The translations under genes and the position numbers were made by a program. A DNA stretch of 64,000 nt from Tetrahymena elliotti 4EA (Eukaryota; Ciliophora; Oligohymenophorea; Hymenostomatida; Tetrahymenidae), in assembly GCA_000231825.2 (NCBI GenBank), contig JH720322.1, forward strand, positions 496,001-560,000, written 5' to 3'. The notes below the pieces were generated by a model. That model saw only the letters and a program-made list of their open reading frames with translations. It had not been told where the DNA came from and searched no databases. Shown here in pieces: positions 13,301-24,860 of this stretch. Numbering within the stretch: position 1 is the stretch's first letter; each line of letters starts with the position of its first letter.

Positions 13301-16300
13301 TCTTTCTTTTCATGTAAAAAGGCGCTGACAATAACAAATTCTAGCATACCTAAAATAATGTGTTTGAAAAAGTTAATGAAACTTATTTCATTCAATTAAT
13401 ATGTTTGAAAAGTATTAATGAAATATAAATCATTAAATTAATTTTATTTTTTACCTTGTTCTACTAGTGTTCTTTTAAATTGAACTTCTTCTTATCTAAG
13501 CATATCTTTATCTCCTAATTTTCCTTTGAATTCTTTAGAAGCAGCTGGTATCCACTTAAGCTGAACTGCAACTTAACCACTTACCTATTCATTTTAAAAA
13601 GATTTTAAATATTTAAATAATTTTAATGAATATTAATTACTTCTTTTGTTTTTTCTTTCTTGTAACTAACATTTGCTAATGGGAATTCTTGACTAATGAC
13701 CCATGAATTAGGCTAGTCTAGACAAGATTTCCATAAAATTTTCACTTCTCCTAAGAAATTATCTTCAACAAAGTCTTCTTTAGAATATAGTTGTATAAGA
13801 AGATCATCATTAACATTTTCTCTAAGTACACTTCTAACAGGTACTGAAACTACATAATTCCATGATTTATCATCAAATAGAATAATACTTTTGAATAAAT
13901 TTGGCTCTTCACTACCTCTAAGCATAACTCTAATTGCAACTTATTTCAAGTTTTATGTACCAATCAAATTGTTTGCATAAGGTATTTGAACTTTTAAATC
14001 ACCATCTATCTATACTAAATCTTCTGTGAATTTTATAAGACTTTGACTTACATCGAGATGTGTAGAATTATATGCATCATTAGGCTTTGATAATGGTTTT
14101 CCCATTTCATAATCATCTTTAGCTAAACGATCAGAGAAAGAAATATCTACATCTACAACAACATTTTAATATTTTTGGAAAACACTAGTAATCTCTTCAA
14201 TTAAAATCATTCCATTTTTATTCTCATCAAAAACAGTAAAAAGATTGTTGAAATCTTTTTGGTTTAATATGATTTTTAATGAATCTAGTCCATTTCTTAA
14301 TTCTACAGGAGTGATCATCTATATAATAAAATAAAATTATATATGAATGAATGATATCTAAAAATTACTTAATTGCTATCAACATCCATCAAATTAAAAG
14401 CCTTTTCAACTTGTATTCCTTTTGCATTGAATTCATCAAACATCTTTCTGAATAGAACTTTTTACCATATTTCTCTCATTCTTGGCCTTTCTTCTAAAAT
14501 ATCTTTAAAATCTTCTATATCAAGTAGCTTTCTACCATCCATATAACCAGCTACTCTGCAAAGTGATTAAATATCTTTGGATGAGAGTCTTAATCTAAAA
14601 TAATAAATGTATTAAAAATTAAATTAAATCAAATTAAATTATTTTATTTACTTTTCAAGGAATAACATGAATTCTGTTTAGGTAAGTCTACTATCTCCAT
14701 CAACATCTGCTTGTTGCATTCTTTAAGTAAGAGGAGGTGGGTTATTTTGCAAAGCTTAATAGAGCCTTATAATAGCATCATCATCAGATAAATTTTCTTT
14801 TTCTTCAGCTGCCTCAGCTAACTTTTATTATGCTGCCAGAGCTGCTTTAAGACTGAGTTCTTTCTCATTATTTTTTAAATCAACAATTTATTTTTTTAAT
14901 TAAGCAATTTGTTGTTTTAATTCTTCATTTTCTTCTAAAATACTTTACAACTCCTCGTTACCTATTTCTGCTTGATTAGCCTTTATTTCTGAAATTTCCA
15001 TTTCCTTATCATTTAATTATTTTGTTAGGGTGCTTACTTTTTTATTGATCTCCTTCAGTTAGTTATCTTTAGCTTGAAATTTAAATAAAAATTAGATATT
15101 TCATACAAGATCAAAAATAAAAAAATGTTTACTTAAAATTTGTTTTTTCTAATCTTCAATTAATGTATTAAGCTTTGTTTTGGTTTCATTCAGTAATCTT
15201 TCTAATTCTTAATTCTTTCTGAGTATTTCAAAATTCTATTATTCAGAATCTTCTAAAGCTTTCTCTCTTATTTAAAGAGCTAATTTTAGAGAATTTATTT
15301 TTTCATCAATTTCACTTTATGCACTTAGTCTTTTATCTGTTTCCAATCTTTTGCTATAGTTATAGCTTCCTCCTTCATACCATGAACTACCAAAAAAGCT
15401 ATCTACTGCTTCCTCATCTCCTGTACCCCTAGGCATTTCCTTATATTAATTAAAAATTAAATTTTAAATAATCTAACTGTTTCAAATATCTAAAGCTAGT
15501 AATTTCAAATAAATATTAATTTTACTTTTTCATATGGACATAATATGTTAAATACTCTAATAACTGCCTCAGCAGGAGGAATATCTTTTATGAGCTCATA
15601 TAATTCTTCTATATTTTTTATTCCTTCCATCCAAGAACCTGTATAAATGTAAGGTTTCTTTAAATGATGCCAATTTTTAATCCCTTCTTCTTAAAGTTTT
15701 TTCATTAATTTAAAAAATCTTCCTCTGATCCAGCTTGAAATAGTAGTAAAATCTTCATTGTAAGGAAGTATTTTTTTTGGTGGTTCTGGAGATTTTTCTT
15801 TCTAATTATAAAAATTAAATAAATTTTGACAAATCTGGATAACTTAGTTGTATTTTACAGGTTTAGGAATAATAGGGAGTTTTGATCCTCTTAAAGCAGT
15901 ATTCATCCAAGCTAAATCATCTTTTTGTACAGTTGAATGTGATAAAGGTGTGCTGCTATACACTACAATGAGTTCTCTAGTCCTATCATTACCTGCCATT
16001 TCTAAGCAAGTTTTTTTTGAAACCTTATCTCTTAAAGTGATATCTGTTCCTCTTTGTATTAAGATAGGAATTATTCTTGTTTTTGATGCTTTAGAAGCGT
16101 GATGAAGAGCAGTCTTTCCATCATCATCTTAAGCATTTACATCAGCATGATAATCTAATAATGTTCTTACAATATCTACTTACTTTATAGAGTTATTCCA
16201 TACTGCATAATGCAAGCATGTTAATCCAGTATTATCTGTACTAAAAACCTATTTAAAATTTAAAATTTACAATCTTTCTGTTTTGTATGTTAATTAATAT

Positions 16301-17066
16301 AAGTTTTACTATATCTGGTTTTATTCCTATAAGTAGTGTAACTATTTAAGGATTGTTGCAAGTACTAGCAAAATGTATAGGATTTTTACCTGTAGAGTCT
16401 TTTGCCATAATATTTGCTCCACTTTTCAAAAGAAAATCTGCAGCAGTTGCATAACCATTCAAGCATGCGTAGTGTAGAGGAGTTTTTAAAGTTCTATCTC
16501 TTGCATCTACATTAAATCCCTTACTCACTAAAAATTCTAAAACGCTTTATTGCCCTTCGGATGCAGCTAAATGCACAGGAGATTTTTTTGTTGAATCAAC
16601 ACACTTTAAAACACTTTGATATTATATAATTTAAAATTAAATTGATTTTAATTCATTAGAAAAAATGGCAGCAAAGAAATATCAATTACTTCATATCTTT
16701 TGGACAACTATTTACAAAAGATTAAACACGAGCTAAGTCTCCTTTTAAAACATTTTAAAATAAAGGCTTAAAATAATCATCAGACTTTCTTGTTAACCAA
16801 TTAATGTCAAATCTAGCATAATTTAACCTCTCTATAGCTTTTACTTAGAATTTTGATTGCCAATCTAAGCCAGTTGCTAACTTAAATTATTATGAAAAAT
16901 CTTAATGAATCGTTGCTACTGCTAAATCTTCAAGTGAAAGAGACTCAAATCCTTTCCTCTAAAACTATGAAATAACATGATTAACATTTTCTAAATTAAG
17001 AGTATCATCTTGCTAACTTGTTAACTCTTTTCTTAATTCACTAGTTCTTCTTAAACTATTATTCAT
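7313..17066 (-). CDS. Giant ankyrin / coiled-coil / EF-hand / multi-C2 domain protein
   Basis: One multi-exon gene; I chose the start MNNSLRRTSEL at 17066 and TGA at 7313-7315. Order: an N-terminal region; ankyrin repeats at about 16600-15950 (KTPLHYACLNGYATAADFLL, TGLTCLHYA, GKTALHHA); a coiled coil at about 15430-14800. Three canonical EF-hand loops follow at about 14700-14210: DVDGDSRLTQTE, DVDSN split by an intron, and DENKNGMILIEE. About eleven C2 domains then fill 14050-7440, recognised by repeated SDPYV/NPxWN cores such as RAKDLRGDD..SSDPYV and ARELRKADRNGSDPYV. Known C2 and EF-hand families bind Ca2+ and membranes, so a Ca2+-responsive scaffold for membrane contact or exocytosis is a reasonable inference. 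I see no C-terminal membrane anchor, unlike ferlins. Roughly twenty short introns interrupt it. The join between the ankyrin part and the rest is supported by an intron at about 15450-15530 that keeps phase (CPYEK to EMPRGTG). Confidence 0.8.
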
Positions 17067-18071
17067 TTTTAGTCTAATTTAAAAAGCAAATAATTAAATG
17101 AATATCAAATAATAGTTTTTTTACTAATTTGATTTGAGTATTTCAATTTTTATTTTTCATAAATTGAAAATCTTTGATAAAAACCACCAAATTTATTTAT
17201 AGATATCTTCTAAATAAATAAATATGTTAATTCATTCACTTTATTAAAAAATCGAAAACTATGCAAAAAAATTCAAATTAGTTTCAGTTTTTTTATTTTT
17301 AAATTAAAATGATTTACAATATTTATTATTTTTTTATTAAAAACTTTTTTATTTAAATTGATTTTTTGGAGTATATTATTGTATAGTAACTTGTTTACTC
17401 TTTTTAACATCATTAGTTATATATTACTTATAATTTATAAAAAGATTAATTTAGTAATTTATTAAATATTAAAGAAAATCAAATTTTGTTTTTGATATAT
17501 TTAAAATATTTGTGAGATAGATAATGAATTAAAATATTTAAAAATTTATTCATATTTTCATTTTATATTAAAAGAGGATAAAATAATGTAAAATTAAATT
17601 GAAATTTATTAAATTTTTGTCTTTGAATTAAAATAATTTAAAATTAATAATCAAAATAATTTTTTTATAAATTTAAAATTTTTTTAAAAAACTAAAATGT
17701 AGTCTAACTAATAATAAACTTTTAAAAAATAATTATTTTGAAATTGATTAATGTGAATCTAAATAGCTTTATCAAATCTCTTAATATCTCATAATAGGTT
17801 AAATCACATAATCTTGATCCCATTTGAAAATGTTAAAATTATTTGAATAAATATATGTTTGTTTTAATTAATGCTAAAATAAATTCTACTTTCTTAAAAA
17901 TATGTATTGCTTGTTTTTCTAAAAATTAAAAAAAAACCGGGATTTTTTTCCGCAAAAATTAAGATAATAATTGATATTGATATTAACTGTCTGTTTATTA
18001 ATCAATAATATCTTAGGGAAATAATACTTTATATAAATTAGTAGAAGAAATAAATATAGTTAAAAAGAATA
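17067..18071. other. Divergent intergenic region
   Basis: Shared upstream region of the C2-domain gene (-) and DCC1 (+). It is AT-rich throughout except for one short GC patch, ACCGGGATTTTTTTCCGCAA, at about 17936-17955, some 120 bases before the DCC1 start. This patch is a candidate promoter element. No open frame was found. Confidence 0.5.
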
Positions 18072-19355
18072 ATGATTGAAGAAGATAACTAGGAAGGTTT
18101 AGACTTTCATAAAAATTTTAAATACGGGGAATCATTTTCATCAATGGGTAATAAACTCTTCATTATGCAAGTCCCATAATCAATTTTAGAAGAGCTCAAA
18201 TAAAAAGAAGAAATATCTATTATATCTAAAGATTCTAATGATACTGCTAAAATGGTTAGCAATACAGAGACTTATAAGATAAAAAGATTTGATTACCCTA
18301 ATTCATTTTTTTTAAATGAAAAAAGAGATGATAATTACTTAGTCTAAGCAACTACAAAAAGTGTTTTTCAACTCGAAAAGCAAGCTAACTAAAAAGACAA
18401 TTTGTACAAGTTCTTAAAAAATAATGAAATAAAAGAAATTGATTTTGAAGGTGATTTAAGAAGCTATAAAATGTATTAGAAGGGTTTTGAAATAAATGAT
18501 TTAATGAATGATTATTTTATTAGTAGAAAGAATTTATTAGAATTTTGTAAGGAAATATTTGCCATCAATGTTCAAGATAAAATATTCTTTTTGGAAACAG
18601 AAATCTTTTTAAAGATTTTTAGAGAAGTTTTAAACATTTTATCAAACAATTAAGAAAATGAAGAATTTAATTATAATTGTATCACTTTAGAAGCTATGAA
18701 AGAGATATTTCCATCAATAAATGAAGAAATTCTCTTAACTGTTCTTTATTAGTTTTCTAAATAGGGAAATGCTGATTAATAATAATCAAATAATTTTTCT
18801 CACTTTTCTTTAACATATGAAAGTCTTATAAAATTTATAATGACAGAACTTTATTTAGCAAAGGAAGAATACTATATGGATGATTTCATTGATTTTACTG
18901 AGAAAATGGTAGCTGTTTATATACCTGAATCATTATAAAATTCAGTTGCAGACTAAGAGAAATTATTAATATTGTAAAAAATGAGAAATAAATTCTTTAT
19001 AGTCTATGATACTAACAACTACTAATTTGCTTAAGGAGTGGAAATGAAAAAAATAACTCTTGTTGGTTATAATCATTACTTTTTTACATTTGAAGCTAAA
19101 GAGAGAGTAGCCTTTCTTTTTGATAAAAAGAAAAATTTCTTCCCAAATGAGTTTAGATAATACTTAGATGTGTTAAATTTACAAAAGAAAGAATTAGATG
19201 ATCTTGTTTTAAATAGTTGTCGTTCTATTTCAATATCAATCCATAAAAAAAATTAAGAATTATTCTCAAGTATCTATCCTAATGAACCCCTTAACAAGGA
19301 TAAGCTTAACCCAGAAAATTTCTCATGCAAAGTTTATAATTATAAAAAGAAATGA
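18072..19355 (+). CDS. DCC1: Sister chromatid cohesion protein DCC1 (Ctf18-RFC subunit)
   Basis: A single uninterrupted frame of 427 codons with many TAA/TAG glutamines, ending at TGA 19353-19355. The N-terminal third matches the DCC1 pattern: a segment like SNTETYKIKRFDYPNS (residues about 66-81), then FFLNE, corresponds to the conserved 'tY.lk.vetSNs.llv' core. It is followed by VFQLEK and by the helical stretch containing LEAMKEIFPSINEEI, which fits the conserved winged-helix region. Known role of the family: with Ctf8 it forms the arm of the alternative Ctf18-RFC clamp loader, which acts on PCNA at forks and supports sister-chromatid cohesion. It is one of only two firm plus-strand genes here and has no introns. 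Divergence is high, so the call rests on the N-terminal motif plus length (about 400 residues is usual for the family). Confidence 0.72.
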
Positions 19356-20292
19356 ATAAAATTTATTATCAGGTTTTACAAATACACTTATTATGCTATA
19401 TTTAGTATTTTAATTAAATCTTAATATTTTATTTTCAAAATACTTTTAAAAAATAAAATTAAGTTTGATAATTTCACACAAATTTTTTATTTTGCTGTTA
19501 TAATTTTTAAAGAGAATTTAAAATTAAGAACAAAAAGAAATAAATTAAAATTATCTTGAAGAAATAAGAACTAATTTTTAGCATGATACTTCACATACTT
19601 CATAAGATACACTAATTCAAACCTACAAAAAATAAATATTTGTAAAATTCTTTCTCTGAAAATAAATGATTTAGAAAATTTCAATTATCTTTCTTAGTAA
19701 AAAAACACAATATTTTGAATGTAATTTTTAGTTTTTTGAGGAATTCAAATATTTTTATTTTTAAAAATACATATTGAAAAATTAATCCCACTAAAAATTA
19801 TTTACAAAAAACAGAAAAATAGTTCAATAATATATGTTTTTATTTAAATATTTTAATTTCAAATTTAATTGAAATAGTTATAACTTCATTTTCCCATAAC
19901 AGATTATTTTATTTTTAAGATTAAAAAGTAAATAAAATATTTTTCTACAAAAATTTAACAATTTTAGATTTTTATGCCATTTTATTTCTTAAGTTTTATG
20001 TTTCTTTTTTTCATTTTTTTTATAGAATATACTTTTAAGATTTTTAGAAGTTTTTTAAATTAAAATTCAAACTGTTTCTTAGATCATTTCTAACTAAAAA
20101 TAAAAAAAACTTAAATTTTGTAAAAACTATTATCTAAATAAAAGTTATTTCTATGTTGAGGAGTGTATTTTTAAAAGAAACAAAATATTAAATAAAATTA
20201 TGGAATATCATATTATTTGATTTGTTTTATTTTAAACTATTTACAAAATATAATGAAGAAATTATTTTTTAAGGATATAATAACAAATTTTT
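19356..20292. other. Convergent AT-rich spacer
   Basis: Lies between the 3' ends of DCC1 (+) and the SUN-domain gene (-). It is T- and A-run rich with no open frame longer than chance and no recognisable RNA. Presumably holds both polyadenylation regions. Confidence 0.5.
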
Positions 20293-21914
20293 TCATCTCC
20301 TGCTAAATTAATGAGCATTATTGTCATAATCAATAGTTTACTTTTTTCTAGAGCAAATTAACAAAAGTAAACTGAAAAATGAAATTAATCCTACAATTGT
20401 GACAGTATAGAACATTTTTCTTAAGTCTTCTATTTAATCCATCTATTAATGTTCAAGTAATTAATGATGAGAATTTAATTTGAGATAAAAAAGAAAATAA
20501 ACCATTTTAAGAAAAGATAAGTTGTTCTATGAAGAAATAAACAATTAAATTTACCTAATATCTATTAATTTAGTCAACTTTTATATTTTCTTGATTGCAT
20601 TTTTAAAGCTAGCTTTTATAGTTATTGATTTCATTGCTAAAATACTCATTAGATTGAACTTGCTCTTCTATAAATTTTCTTATTTCCTAGTTATTATTAG
20701 AAATGAGTTAGATGAATCATTTTAAAAAAATATTTTACACTAATATTCATTGTTAAAATAGTAAAAATAGATTGAGATTATTCAAATTCCAATTATTATT
20801 ATCTTTATTCCTCTTCACTGCACTAATTTTATTCTTTAAAGACTTCCCAATTCAAATTTTTGCACTATTGCCTGGTTTAAATCATATTAATAATCATTTC
20901 TCCTATATCTGTTTATTGATTTTTTTTCTCAAATCTTTCATAACCAGGAACAGAAATTTAGCTTTTATTTTAATTAGTAAAGTTATTCTCTTTCTTTTAA
21001 AGATTTTTTTCTTCATTTGTTTTATTTAAGTCTGAATAAGATATGTTCATAGGTAATTTACTATTGATAACAGGTTTTTTATCTCTTTTTTGGTTCACAA
21101 AATCCTTTTTGAAATCAGCTAAAATAGGACTACCAAAAACCCTTTAAAATTTTATAATAAAATTACTTTCTAAATTTACAAGCAAATTAATTTTTAGTAC
21201 TTAATCTGAGTTATAGTGCAATAATACTCATCATCATAATGAGTTTTAAATTCAAATCTAACATATCTAGCCCACATTGTTTTTAAAGGAAACTATTGCC
21301 AATCATAAATATTTTCTAAGCGAAATTCACCCAATTAAACCCATTCTTACATCTCAATAGGATACTCGTTACTTCCATAAACCTATAAATAAACAATTAA
21401 ATATTTAACTTAAGATATTTTAAAGTTAAATTTTAATTACCACAATATCTTTTACATTTGATGAATAAAATTCTTTGTTAACTAGAGCAAATCCGTTTAT
21501 ATTAATATCTTCTTTCAAACTGACTACAACATATTTATTCTTAGTGCTACACTTATTTAACAAGTACCTTTTAATTATAATTCCAATTTAAATTTAGGAT
21601 TATTTATCAATTTTATATATAAAATAATAAATATACTTGTCAATATTATCATCTAAAATAGACTTTGTGTTTAAGGATCCCTCATTCTTTTCAATTATGC
21701 TAGCTCCACCATAAAGAGAAGCAAAGTTATTCTTTTTACTAATTTCATTTTTTATTTTAAATTGCTCCTGCCTAGCCATCAAAATTTTATTCAAAAAATA
21801 TTTTAAATCAAAGTTTTTTATAAATATTTAGATGCTAGTTGAGAATTAATTTTCATAAATGGAGTCTTTAAATCCTTAATATATTGCAGTATATTTATCA
21901 TCAATGAAAGACAT
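20293..21914 (-). CDS. Mid-SUN domain membrane protein (SLP1/SUCO-like)
   Basis: The SUN core is clear on the minus strand. NNFASLYGGASIIE and SILDDNIDKY lie at about 21730-21630, and KYVVV..DININGFALVN, EFYSS at about 21540-21450. VYGSNEYP, WVQLGEF and QQFPLKTMWARYVRFEF are at about 21390-21230, and CTITQIKY closes the domain. This order matches the SLP1/SUCO/POD1 mid-SUN class, ER membrane glycoproteins linked to folding and quality control, rather than LINC-complex SUN proteins. A C-terminal hydrophobic helix (MFYTVTIVGLISFFSLLLLI, about 20425-20365) precedes the stop, TGA at 20293-20295. The loop before it is charged and coiled-coil prone. At least three introns are needed. The start is uncertain: MSFIDDKY at 21914 is the best in-frame ATG, but a signal-peptide exon at about 21920-21985 (MQIFISIS..) could precede it. 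Confidence 0.72.
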
Positions 21915-23610
21915 GTATCTTTTTAGAAATAAATGATAAAATAGAAAAAGTTACTAATAGAAATGAATATTTACATATTTTCAAGGCTATCTATAAAATT
22001 TTGAGCAGATTAAAATTAATATTTGACCAAGCTAAAAGATAATAAAATAATTAAAAATAAACGAAACAGATCCATTTCTTATTTGACTTATGAGGTTATT
22101 ATATAATTAAAATTCTTAATAATTACTTAATTTATTAATCAAATAATTAACACTATTTAATTTTACGTGTAATTTATCTATTAGTTTACCAAAAAATTTA
22201 ATTAAAGTAATTTATCTTTCAATCCAATTATTCATAAGCTTAAAAGGTACTTTATATATTTAACGAAAATAGCTAATTTTATAAATATTTCAAATTTTTT
22301 AAATATTAATACTAATGTTAATTTTTTTAATTATAAACACTCCTAAAATTTATTATTGATTAAATATTTTATTCTAATACATAATTAAATTTCATTTTTC
22401 TCAATTATTTCTTCTTTTGAAAATTGTAGACAAAAAATATTTAAGATGCTTTTCAAATTTTTGAAATTTATTGAAAAATAAAATTATCATCCTTTAGTGT
22501 TTTTGTTTTGAAAAATTAAATTTTATTTTGAATTATTTATTCTTTTGGATCTAAAATTTAGCTTTATGTTTTACTGTGTAAATCAAAAATGCATGCCTCT
22601 GTTTTTTATTTATTTCTTAGTTTTTGCTTTGCTTTGTTTTGTTTTTTTTTTTTAATATTTTGTTTTTATTTTTTTAATTTGATTTTCTCTTGTTTTAATT
22701 TTGTTTTATTTATTTTTTAATTTTTATTTATTTTGTTTTAATTAATTTTTTATTTAATTTTAAGCATCTGATATTAATATTTATTTGATTTTTAAATTTT
22801 GCTTTTATTTTTTGGCTCAATCATTTAAAATTATTTTAAAATAATTATCTCGTATCTCAATTTCCTAATTTTAAAAAATACTAATTATATATTTTATTAA
22901 ACTAAAAGAGAATTCTTATGAATTATTTGCAAAGAAGTTTCAAATCTATCAAGGTTAACTAAGCATGCCTATGGAGGATATTATCTCTAATTATTAATCA
23001 AGTCAATTAAATCGATATAAATAAATGTCTTTTTCAATAATAAAATGTTTTTCTAAATTACTAAAAGATAGATTGCTATTTTATATCACAGAAGAAGATT
23101 TATATGATTTGTTATGATAATCTATCAAATAATTATAAATATGATCATATTTTATATTTTTACCAAAGTATGGAAAAAACTTTAGGTGGGGTAGATTTAA
23201 TATTTTAAAAACTTGCGGGGCTGGAGTATGTTTTAAAATATTTGATTTAGTTAAAACATTTACTATTGAATTTTAAAGACATTTTATAAATATTTCAGTA
23301 ATTGTAAATGATTTGTTTGTTAACTAGGATTAGCAGTACTTAGTTGTTTTGGGGATGATAGATATTGAAGTGTCTTCCTAAATTTATCAATTCATAAATT
23401 TTATTTTATCTATTTTTTTCTCTGTTTTCTTTTTTATTTTTTCTTAATTTATATTTTTTCTCAATAATAAATATAAGATTTATTTAGAAAAAGATCTTTC
23501 TTATCTTCCCCAGCTTCTAATCTAATGAAAAATCAGTTAGAAATAATCAAAATTAATTTCAAATTTACTACTAAATCAATAATGAATTAAAAGTTAACAA
23601 AACCCCAAAA
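21915..23610. other. AT-rich spacer with T-rich low-complexity block
   Basis: No gene supported. From about 22600 to 22790 the plus strand is nearly C-free and dominated by T with scattered G (GTTTTGTTTTTT-like), a strong strand asymmetry. From 22900 to 23400 short fragments of higher complexity appear, with G-rich patches (for example GGTGGGGTAG at about 23185 and TTGCGGGGCTGG at about 23213). No frame is long enough to call. Confidence 0.5.
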
Positions 23611-23640
23611 ATCTATGATTCAATTCTTAATAATTTTTAA

Positions 23641-24172
23641 TATTTAGTACTAATTCTTAATTAGCAGGGAGAGTATTGAATCTAAAAGAAGGAGAGAGGG
23701 CATTAAGAAGTATTAATAAAAATGAAAGATTTTAGAAGCAACAAATAAAGATATTAATTGCTACATGGGTAAGTTTTTAATCGGTAAAAAATGTAGTAGT
23801 AGTAGTTTAGAGAATACCAGTTTTTCACATAAATAAGCCATAGCAATAAGACAATTAATGTATTTAATGCTTCTAAAATTCAGTAAAATTTATTGAGAAA
23901 ATCAATGAACTTAATCTAACTAGAGGAGAATATGTAAAATCTGCTAAATCGGAAATAGTGACAAATATTAGCTTATAGAGTGATATATCCAGACTATACA
24001 ATAGTATGAAGAAAATATCTACCTTGAAAAAATAAAAACTTCTAGATGAATACTCAATAAAGGAATCTGCAAATAAGTTGATCTATAATGAAAATACTCT
24101 CAGAAAAAACAATAAAGAAAATGATAAACTGAAAAATCATACAACTTAGAAAATGATAAATGCTTAAATTAA
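23641..24172 (+). pseudogene. Decayed or orphan coiled-coil coding stretch
   Basis: Coding-like composition on the plus strand, unlike its flanks. A frame reading LAGRVLNLKEGERALRS runs to IATW at about 23778. It then continues, after a possible intron (GTAAGTTTTT..TTTAG, about 23779-23810), as RIPVFHINKPQQQ, with VKFIEKINELNLTRGEY and a charged helix ending at TGA near 24170. A second overlapping frame beginning with ATG at 23723 is open for about 80 codons. I cannot assign a family, and no convincing start codon precedes the longer frame. It may be a real small gene or a remnant, possibly linked to the odd island around it. Confidence 0.35.
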
Positions 24173-24580
24173 CTGACTTAAAGCTAAAATTGAAAAAAAG
24201 AGGCCAAAGTAACTTTTCAAGCTATTTTGAGAGATTTAAATATGTGCATTCTTAACATACATATATCATAATCACAACCTAAAAAATATTGCTTGCTAAA
24301 TCCTTTAAATATTGTTTGTTCACTCACTCTAAAAAACAGTACTACCTATCTAAAAATCATTATAGAGAAGAAAGAACTCATCTTTGAAAAAAAATGATTT
24401 TGTTTTAATAATGCAAAAAAAAAATAAATGATTTTTAAAAAAATCAAAAAATAAAAACAGAAAAAAAAATGAAAAAAGGTATAAATGCAAACTAATAAAA
24501 AAACTAAAAAAACTAAAATAAAAAAATATAAAATTATTGCATTAGAAATACCAATTTTATGTGAAATTAATAAAACCCTA
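24173..24580. other. A-rich low-complexity block
   Basis: From about 24390 to 24540 the plus strand is mostly A runs (AAAAAAAAT, AAACTAAAA). This mirrors the T-rich block at 22600-22790 on the other side of the decayed coding stretch. No gene or RNA supported. Confidence 0.5.
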
Positions 24581-24584
24581 AATT

Positions 24585-24858
24585 GATGTCATAGGATCGA
24601 ACGGGGAGGGTTATTAGAGTAACTAGTGGGGAACAACAAATTAAAGTTTTTTAATCCCGGCCAAAAATGTGTATTGAAGCCATTATAAAACCAAAGTTTT
24701 TAAATAAAAAGTTCCTCATTTTTTACTGCCCCGCTTATAAAAAGACGCTCTTAAGATAGAGCTTTTATGTTGTATAGAAAATCAAAGAATATCGGGATGA
24801 GAAACCCCTAGTCGAGCCCACTTCGGTGGGAGGTTGAAATTGGTTTTTAGTTTATCAA
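24585..24858 (+). ncRNA. Candidate structured non-coding RNA, family unknown
   Basis: A GC-rich island (40-48 percent GC in its two ends, by counting) inside sequence that is mostly below 25 percent. Supporting structure: a perfect hairpin CCCAC-UUCG-GUGGG at 24817-24830 with the extra-stable cUUCGg loop. It is framed by AACC (24803-24806) with GGUU (24832-24835). A second hairpin, GCUCU/AGAGC, lies at 24747-24762. A long-range pairing joins AUCCCGG (24654-24660) and UCGGGAU (24792-24798). A U run (GGTTTTTAG, about 24843-24850) could be a Pol III stop. GGATCGAAC at about 24595 resembles a Pol III B box but lacks its last base. It does not match any snRNA, SRP, telomerase, RNase P or tRNA motif I know. 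The strand is chosen from the UUCG loop and terminal U run; the ends are approximate. Confidence 0.5.
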
Positions 24859-24860
24859 AA

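Noticed and set aside
20772..21029. Plus-strand frame with strongly hydrophobic product
   Set aside because: Antisense to the charged coiled-coil loop of the SUN-domain gene, whose domain order is clear on the minus strand.
24590..24612. tRNA on the minus strand, from CCGTTCGATCC
   Set aside because: The bases flanking the TTCGATC loop do not form a T stem, and no anticodon or acceptor arms are found.
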